Shown piece after piece: positions 59,196 through 64,000 of a stretch of DNA of 64,000 bases. The stretch lies in NCBI GenBank assembly GCA_002405165.1, contig DHLF01000006.1:1-64000 (forward strand), in the 5' to 3' direction. The notes under the pieces were generated by a model. The model did not search any database and had not been told where the DNA came from. It saw only the letters and a list, made by a program, of their open reading frames with translations. The position numbers were made by a program, and so were the translations under genes. This DNA comes from Christensenella sp. UBA4675. Its GTDB lineage: Bacteria > Bacillota > Clostridia > Christensenellales > Borkfalkiaceae. The first letter of the stretch is position 1. Each line of letters begins with the position of its first letter.

Positions 59196-59651
59196 TTAGT
59201 CGGAAATTTCGTCTTCTGCGGGAGTTTCTCTCTCTTCCGTTACGACGTTTTCGTCGGCTTTTTCAACTTTTTTTTCTACGGGTTGTTCTACGTTTTCTTC
59301 GTCGGTTTTGTCTTTAACGGTTTCTTCAGAAGCGGGTTGAGCTTCTTGCATAACTTTTTCCGTTAAAATCTTATAAATTCCGTTTTTGTTTAAAGTGATA
59401 AAACCTTTGTTTTCTTCGTCGCCGGTAGAAAGTACTACGTATTCGCCTTCGTTTTTAACGATTGTGCCTTTTATCAAACCAATTGTTAAAACTTCCGTTC
59501 CGATAGGTAAAGAATCAAGTTTTTGCTTGTTTTCTTCTCTTTGTTTTTGTTCTTTTTTGTTTTTGAAATACATAAGAACGAAACCGCCGACCAAAATTAC
59601 ACCGAGAACAATATAAAATCCCCAGTTTGTACCTGCTAATAAATTACTCAT
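59196..59651 (-). CDS. yajC: Preprotein translocase subunit YajC
   Basis: 151 residues from ATG at 59651 (MSNLLAGTNWG), with AAGGAG upstream. One N-terminal membrane helix (about 10-28), then the YajC core KQREENKQKLDSLPIGTEVLT and VVLSTGDEENKGFITLN. The last 50 residues are an unusual acidic Glu/Val/Lys tail. YajC associates with SecDF. It starts 4 bases after the tgt stop. Confidence 0.93.
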   Translation of the reverse strand: MSNLLAGTNWGFYIVLGVILVGGFVLMYFKNKKEQKQREENKQKLDSLPIGTEVLTIGLIKGTIVKNEGEYVVLSTGDEENKGFITLNKNGIYKILTEKVMQEAQPASEETVKDKTDEENVEQPVEKKVEKADENVVTEERETPAEDEISD

Positions 59652-59655
59652 AATT

Positions 59656-60780
59656 TTACTCCTTATTATTTTTTTCGTATTTATCATAAAACTCTTCGGT
59701 AAATTCCAAGAAATTATCGTTGAGTATTGCTTTTCTCATACCCTTCATAAGTTTATGTAAAAAAGTAATGTTGTGTAAGCTTATAAGCATACCGCCCAAC
59801 ATTTCGCCTACGTTGATTAAGTGCCTTAAATAAGCTTTCGTATAATGCTTACAACAATAACAATCGCACTCGTCGTCCAACGGCGTAAAATCTTCTTTAT
59901 ACTTTCCGTTGCGTACGACTATTTTACCTTTACTCGTCATAGCCGTTCCGTTTCTCGCTATTCTCGTAGCTAAAACGCAATCGAACATATCTATTCCCCT
60001 TTTAACGCCTTCTACCAAGCAATCGGGACTTCCTACGCCCATTAAATACCTAGGTATATGCGTTGGAAAATAAGGATACATATCGTCTAGTAAATTATAC
60101 ATCAGCGGTTTTGGCTCTCCGACCGACAGTCCTCCTATTCCTATGCCGTATTTCGCGTAAGGTACGGTTTCTTGCAAAGATTTTATTCTTAAATCGGTAT
60201 AAAAACTTCCTTGAACGATTGGAAACAAAGCTTGTTTTTCGTTTTTGTGATGATTATAACACCTATCTAGCCAGTCCAGCGTTCTTTTCATAGCTTTTTC
60301 GCCGTCTTTATAATTTTGACCGTATTCGCTACATTGGTCGAACGCCATTATTATATCCGCGCCTAAATCGTTTTCAATCTCTATTGCCTTTTCGGGAGTT
60401 ATAAAGTGTTTGGCACCGTCTATACCGCTTTTAAAAGTTACGCCTTCGTCGGTTATATCGTTAAGTTTTGCAAGAGAAAAAACCTGAAATCCGCCACTAT
60501 CGGTTAAAATAGGTTTATTCCAATTCATAAATTTATGTAATCCGCCGGCTTGTTTAACGATTTTCTCCCCCGGACGTTCGAACAAATGATATGTGTTTGC
60601 AAGTATTATTTGCGACCCCGCTTCTAACAAGTCCCTAGGATAAACTCCCTTTACCGTTGCTTGCGTGCCTACGGGCATATAAACGGGGGTTTCTATATCG
60701 CCGTGCGGAGTATGTAGTATTCCCGCCCTTGCGCCCGTTTTTTTATCTTGTTTTATAGTTTCAAAACTAAAATATTCCAT
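59656..60780 (-). CDS. tgt: Queuine tRNA-ribosyltransferase
   Basis: 374 residues. Inserts preQ1 at position 34 of tRNAs with GUN anticodons. PVYMPVGTQATVKGV, the base-binding LTDSGGFQVFSL, the nucleophile Asp region FDCVLATRIARNG, and the zinc site CDCYCCKHYTKAYLRHL with a later His are complete. No clear Shine-Dalgarno precedes the ATG. The 163 bases between it and queA are A/T-rich with weak inverted repeats. Works with QueA. Confidence 0.97.
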   Translation of the reverse strand: MEYFSFETIKQDKKTGARAGILHTPHGDIETPVYMPVGTQATVKGVYPRDLLEAGSQIILANTYHLFERPGEKIVKQAGGLHKFMNWNKPILTDSGGFQVFSLAKLNDITDEGVTFKSGIDGAKHFITPEKAIEIENDLGADIIMAFDQCSEYGQNYKDGEKAMKRTLDWLDRCYNHHKNEKQALFPIVQGSFYTDLRIKSLQETVPYAKYGIGIGGLSVGEPKPLMYNLLDDMYPYFPTHIPRYLMGVGSPDCLVEGVKRGIDMFDCVLATRIARNGTAMTSKGKIVVRNGKYKEDFTPLDDECDCYCCKHYTKAYLRHLINVGEMLGGMLISLHNITFLHKLMKGMRKAILNDNFLEFTEEFYDKYEKNNKE

Positions 60781-60943
60781 TATAAACCAAATTATTATCT
60801 TTTTTTAAAGTTTTAAGCCTATTTTCAATGCGTTTATTAAAAAAACTATTTTCAACAAAAAACGCTTGAAAATTTAATTTTTTTAAGAAAAATTTAAAAC
60901 CTTAAATTTCCCTTACAAAATAATCAACGTAAAGTCGGTGTTC

Positions 60944-61966
60944 TTACAAAAGTAACATCGCGTCCCCGAAACTGAAAAATCTGAATTTTTCTTTTACCGC
61001 GTAATTATATAGTTCCAACGTTTTTTCTCTTGTTAAAAATGCCGATACGAGCATTATTAAAGTTGATTCGGGCAAGTGGAAGTTTGTAATTAAACAATTT
61101 ACACACTTAAACTTATATGGCGGATAAATAAATATGGAAGTATCGCCCGAACAAGGTTTTACGAAACCGTTTTCGTCCGCAACCGTTTCAAGCGTTCTAA
61201 CCGAAGTCGTACCTACGGCTATAATTCTTCCGCCGTTTTTTTTGTATTCGTTTATTAAATTTGCGTTTTGTTCGTCGATATAATAATGCTCCGTGTGCAT
61301 TTTATGTTCTAAAACGTTTTCTTCTTTAACGGGTCTAAAAGTCCCTAGTCCTACGTTTAACTCTACTTCAGCAAATTTTACGCCTTTATCTTTTAGCTTT
61401 TGTATTAACTCTTTCGTGAAATGTAGTCCTGCCGTAGGAGCGGCGGAACTGCCTTCCCTTTTTGCGTAAACCGTTTGGTAACGCGATTGATTTTTTAATT
61501 TTTCTTTTATGTACGGCGGTAAAGGCATTTCTCCGACTCTTGATAAAATATCTTCGAAAACTCCGCTGAATATAAATTCTATTTTTCGTCCTCCACCGTC
61601 CGCGTTGTCTAAAACGGTGAAAGAAAGTTCTTCGTTTACGGTAAAAGTTTCACCTATTTTTGCCCTTTTACCCGGCTTTACAAGACATTCCCATTGGGTT
61701 AAATTTAGCCTTTTAAGCAGTAATATCTCCATTTTTCCGCCCGTTTTTGCGTGGGCGTATATTCTTGCGGGATAAACTTTAGTGTTGTTTACGACTAATA
61801 AATCTCCTTCGTGAAAATATTCCGTTATATCTCTAAAAATTTTTTCTTCCGTTTTGTCCGTTTTTTTATCGTATACGAGTAATCTTGAACTGTCCCTAGG
61901 TTCTAACGGCGTTTGAGCGATTAGCTCTTCGGGTAAATCGTAATAAAAATCACTTTTTTTAAGCAT
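60944..61966 (-). CDS. queA: S-adenosylmethionine:tRNA ribosyltransferase-isomerase
   Basis: 340 residues. It converts preQ1 in tRNA to epoxyqueuosine using the ribosyl part of SAM. FYYDLPEELIAQTPLEPRDSSRLLV by pattern, PARIYAHAKTGGKMEILLL, APTAGLHFTKELI, and the C-terminal HLPESTLIMLVSAF are diagnostic. It overlaps ruvB by 8 bases. Confidence 0.97.
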   Translation of the reverse strand: MLKKSDFYYDLPEELIAQTPLEPRDSSRLLVYDKKTDKTEEKIFRDITEYFHEGDLLVVNNTKVYPARIYAHAKTGGKMEILLLKRLNLTQWECLVKPGKRAKIGETFTVNEELSFTVLDNADGGGRKIEFIFSGVFEDILSRVGEMPLPPYIKEKLKNQSRYQTVYAKREGSSAAPTAGLHFTKELIQKLKDKGVKFAEVELNVGLGTFRPVKEENVLEHKMHTEHYYIDEQNANLINEYKKNGGRIIAVGTTSVRTLETVADENGFVKPCSGDTSIFIYPPYKFKCVNCLITNFHLPESTLIMLVSAFLTREKTLELYNYAVKEKFRFFSFGDAMLLL

Positions 61967-63023
61967 TATTATCGTCCGCGTCGAAAATAGACGCTTGACT
62001 TCCCCCTTTAAATTTTCTTCCCGTATGTTCGTAAGCCTTTTGTAAGCAAACCCTGCCCCTAGGCGTTCTGCTGATAAACCCGAGTTGCAATAAATACGGT
62101 TCGTAAACGTCTTCTAAGGTGTTAGAATCTTCGTTTATGGTCATTGCAAGAGTGTCTAACCCCACAGGTCCGCCGTTGAATTTATCTATCATAGTGGTAA
62201 GAAGCCTTATATCTACGTTGTCAAGACCGAGTTCGTCTATATCGAGGCGTTTTAAAGCGAGTTTAGTATCGTCTAGCGTAATTTCGTCGTGATTTAAAAC
62301 GATTGAAAAATCTCTTATTCTTCTAAGCAATCTGTTTGCAATTCTAGGCGTACCGCGACTGCGTTTTGCAAGCTCTATACTGGCTTCTTCGTCAATATGC
62401 GCGCCAAGCTTTTCCGCCGAACGCCTTACTATTTCCGCCAGTTCCTTTGTCGAATAAATTTCCAGCCTTAACATTACGCCGAATCTGTCCCTTAAAGGCG
62501 TGGATAACATTCCCGCTTTAGTAGTAGCTCCTATTAACGTAAACTTTTTAAGCGGAATTTGTACGCTACGAGCTGAAGGTCCTTTACCGATGATAAAGTC
62601 TAAAGAAAAATCTTCCATTGCGGGATAAAGTATTTCTTCTACGTTATGATTCAAACGATGTATTTCGTCTATAAATAAAACGTCGCCTTCGTTAAGGTTT
62701 GTAAGTATTGCGGCTAAATCTCCCGATTTTTCTATACTCGGACCGCTAGTTACCTTTATTTGAACGCCCATTTCGTTGGCTATTATATGCGCGAGCGTGG
62801 TTTTACCAAGTCCCGCAGGACCGTATAACAAAACGTGGTCTAACGCTTCTCCGCGCATTTTTGCCGATTGCATAAATACGCATAAATTGTCTTTGGCTTT
62901 TTCTTGACCGATATATCCGTCCATAGACTTAGGACGAAGTACGTTTTCTATTTCGTCCCCTTCCGTTTTTGTACTAACTATTAGGTCGGAATTGTCTACG
63001 ATGCCGTTAAAATCTTCCATCAT
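61959..63023 (-). CDS. ruvB: Holliday junction branch-migration ATPase RuvB
   Basis: 354 residues. AAA+ motor. Walker A is GPAGLGKTTLAH at 68-75, Walker B VLFIDEIHRL near 117, sensor GATTKAGML, and the RuvB C-terminal winged helix (FISRTPRGRVCLQKAYEH). The start is the first of two ATG codons, overlapping the ruvA stop as ATGA. It is coupled to ruvA and queA. Confidence 0.97.
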   Translation of the reverse strand: MMEDFNGIVDNSDLIVSTKTEGDEIENVLRPKSMDGYIGQEKAKDNLCVFMQSAKMRGEALDHVLLYGPAGLGKTTLAHIIANEMGVQIKVTSGPSIEKSGDLAAILTNLNEGDVLFIDEIHRLNHNVEEILYPAMEDFSLDFIIGKGPSARSVQIPLKKFTLIGATTKAGMLSTPLRDRFGVMLRLEIYSTKELAEIVRRSAEKLGAHIDEEASIELAKRSRGTPRIANRLLRRIRDFSIVLNHDEITLDDTKLALKRLDIDELGLDNVDIRLLTTMIDKFNGGPVGLDTLAMTINEDSNTLEDVYEPYLLQLGFISRTPRGRVCLQKAYEHTGRKFKGGSQASIFDADDNNA

Positions 63024-63586
63024 CTCACGTTCCTCAATGCGTTGGTTATAACTTCTTCAAGCGTTTTCGCGCCGTTTTCCACAGCTAAACCTACGGCTTT
63101 GGTTGCAGAATTTCTATCGAATCCGAGCGATATTAAAGCTTGTACCGCTTCTTCGTTTTCGGACGGTACCGATTGCGCGACTTCGCTTGCGGGCAATCCG
63201 CCCCTTAACTCGACTATTATCTTTTCGGCTGTTTTTTTACCTAAGCCTTTTACCGACGACAACGTTTTTACGTCTTGCGACAAAATACAGCTTCTGGTAA
63301 CGCTTGCGCCTAAACTTGAAAGTATACTAAGCGCGCATTTCGGACCAACGCCCGAAACGCCGATGAGCTTTAAAAACATTTCTTTTTCGTCGGTATTGTC
63401 AAACCCGAAAAGATATATCCCGTCTTCCCTTACGGCAGTGTAAACATATACTTCTCCACCGCGTTCGTTTACTAAACGCGCAGTCGTAGAAGAAGTACAA
63501 TTTATTTCGTATCCGACTCCGTTTACGTTTAATAGTACCGTATTATCTTTAAAAGAAATTAGTTGTCCGTTTAAATATCCTATCAT
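63020..63586 (-). CDS. ruvA: Holliday junction-binding protein RuvA
   Basis: 188 residues. An OB domain (MIGYLNGQLISFKDNTVLLNVNGVGYEI by pattern), two helix-hairpin-helix units (LIGVSGVGPKCALSIL and SVKGLGKKTAEKIIVEL), and a C-terminal domain III (ALISLGFDRNSATKAV) that contacts RuvB. It overlaps ruvC by 4 bases and ruvB by 4 bases. Confidence 0.97.
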   Translation of the reverse strand: MIGYLNGQLISFKDNTVLLNVNGVGYEINCTSSTTARLVNERGGEVYVYTAVREDGIYLFGFDNTDEKEMFLKLIGVSGVGPKCALSILSSLGASVTRSCILSQDVKTLSSVKGLGKKTAEKIIVELRGGLPASEVAQSVPSENEEAVQALISLGFDRNSATKAVGLAVENGAKTLEEVITNALRNVR

Positions 63587-63999
63587 TTTATTCCGAATTG
63601 TCCGCTAAATCTGTTTGTGTTTGCGTGCGTTAGCGCAACAGCTAACGCGTCGGCGGCGTCGTCAGGTTTAGGAATTGTTTTCAAGCCTAAAAAAGTTGCC
63701 ACCATTTGCTGAATTTGCTTTTTTTCCGCTCTTCCGTATCCCGTTAGGGCTTGTTTTATTTGTAGGGGCGTGTATTCGTAAAGTTTTCCGCATTCTTTAA
63801 TACAAGTAAGAAGTATTACTCCCCTTGCTTGCGCTACGTCTATCGCCGTTTTTACGTTATTATTGAAAAACAACTCTTCTAGCGATATTTCGTCTGGCGT
63901 AAACTTTGCTATTAACTCCTTTACTCCCTTTTCTATTATGGCTAGTCTATTAGGAAAAGCTTCGTTTTTAGAAGTCAGTATTACGCCGTAATCGACTAC
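63583..63999 (-). CDS. ruvC: Holliday junction resolvase RuvC, 5' end outside the window
   Basis: 138 residues visible, reading in from the window end. The sequence DYGVILTSKN near the edge, the Glu in SLEELFFNNNVKTAIDVAQARGV, and the catalytic Asp pair in KPDDAADALAVALTHAN belong to the RNase H-fold resolvase. The first catalytic Asp and the start codon lie beyond the edge. It is first in the ruvC-ruvA-ruvB series and overlaps ruvA by 4 bases. Confidence 0.95.
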   Translation of the reverse strand, partial: VVDYGVILTSKNEAFPNRLAIIEKGVKELIAKFTPDEISLEELFFNNNVKTAIDVAQARGVILLTCIKECGKLYEYTPLQIKQALTGYGRAEKKQIQQMVATFLGLKTIPKPDDAADALAVALTHANTNRFSGQFGIK

Positions 64000-64000
64000 G

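Overview
The window is a low-GC bacterial chromosome segment, most likely from an uncultivated member of the Clostridia (Firmicutes). The evidence is the A/T-rich codon use, the strong AAGGAG/GGAGG ribosome binding sites, the many consensus sigma-70-type promoters (TTGACA-17-TATAAT), the CCA-encoding tRNA genes, and a set of Firmicutes-typical families (DUF4364, TSCPD, HemZ, a TIGR04086-like membrane protein, YqeY, a PrsA/SurA-like lipoprotein, CotJC-like ferritin). I do not assign a genus. Most of the window is housekeeping DNA. I found no CRISPR array, prophage, rRNA operon or secondary-metabolite cluster.

Layout. 1-1.2 kb: 3' end of a DUF1508-repeat protein. 1.27-3.4 kb: a DEDDh exonuclease-BRCT fusion, then a decayed integrated element (36-codon ORF, C-terminal integrase fragment, short direct repeats) beside the 3' end of tRNA-Thr. 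3.5-7.7 kb: thrC-hom on the minus strand, divergent from an ApgM-type phosphoglycerate mutase that may be the missing homoserine kinase. 7.8-10.9 kb: proB-proA-proC. 10.9-19.1 kb: foldase-like lipoprotein, mfd, pth, prs, tadA, rlmH. 19-22.7 kb: a CPBP protease, malQ and fba. 22.9-26.3 kb: a microprotein gene and a five-gene minus operon (unknown protein, nudF, CPBP protease, dtd, QueG-like Fe-S protein). 26.4-28.1 kb: a plus operon of DUF4364, TSCPD and a membrane protein. 28.1-32.5 kb: a minus operon of a YesL-like membrane protein, a methyltransferase, hslO and a TPR protein. 32.6-34.4 kb: asd and a divergent dapB. 34.6-38.4 kb: tRNA-Ser, a glycosyltransferase, a ferritin-like gene with a coupled microprotein, a TtcA-like gene behind a repeat-rich leader, yqeY, and a ferredoxin-thioredoxin reductase catalytic chain. 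38.4-42 kb: dnaE. 42.2-44.2 kb: tRNA-Leu, an orphan PD-(D/E)XK-like gene, an IS481-type transposase remnant and a sugar acetyltransferase. 44.4-46.6 kb: trkH-trkA. 46.7-49.5 kb: a duplicated pnp tail, pnp and rpsO. 49.6-64 kb: the conserved ruvC-ruvA-ruvB-queA-tgt-yajC-(membrane protein)-secD-secF-recJ-relA-MBL-hemZ series.

How the genes work together. Three amino-acid routes are visible: threonine (hom, thrC, possibly ApgM), proline (proBAC) and the aspartate/lysine branch (asd, dapB). RNA biology is heavily represented: tgt, queA and a QueG-like protein (queuosine), tadA, the TtcA-like protein, rlmH, dtd, pth, pnp and rpsO. DNA repair and replication are covered by mfd, recJ, ruvABC and dnaE. 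The most unusual features are regulatory or evolutionary: hairpins placed directly against the start of a downstream gene (exonuclease, proB, pth, the membrane protein after yajC), a probably leaderless trkH, a repeat/hairpin leader before the TtcA-like gene, a diverged second copy of the pnp 3' end, and a DapB homologue that has lost the catalytic His pair. No single new multi-gene system stands out. The TtcA-like leader, the ferritin/microprotein pair and the threonine cluster are the best leads.
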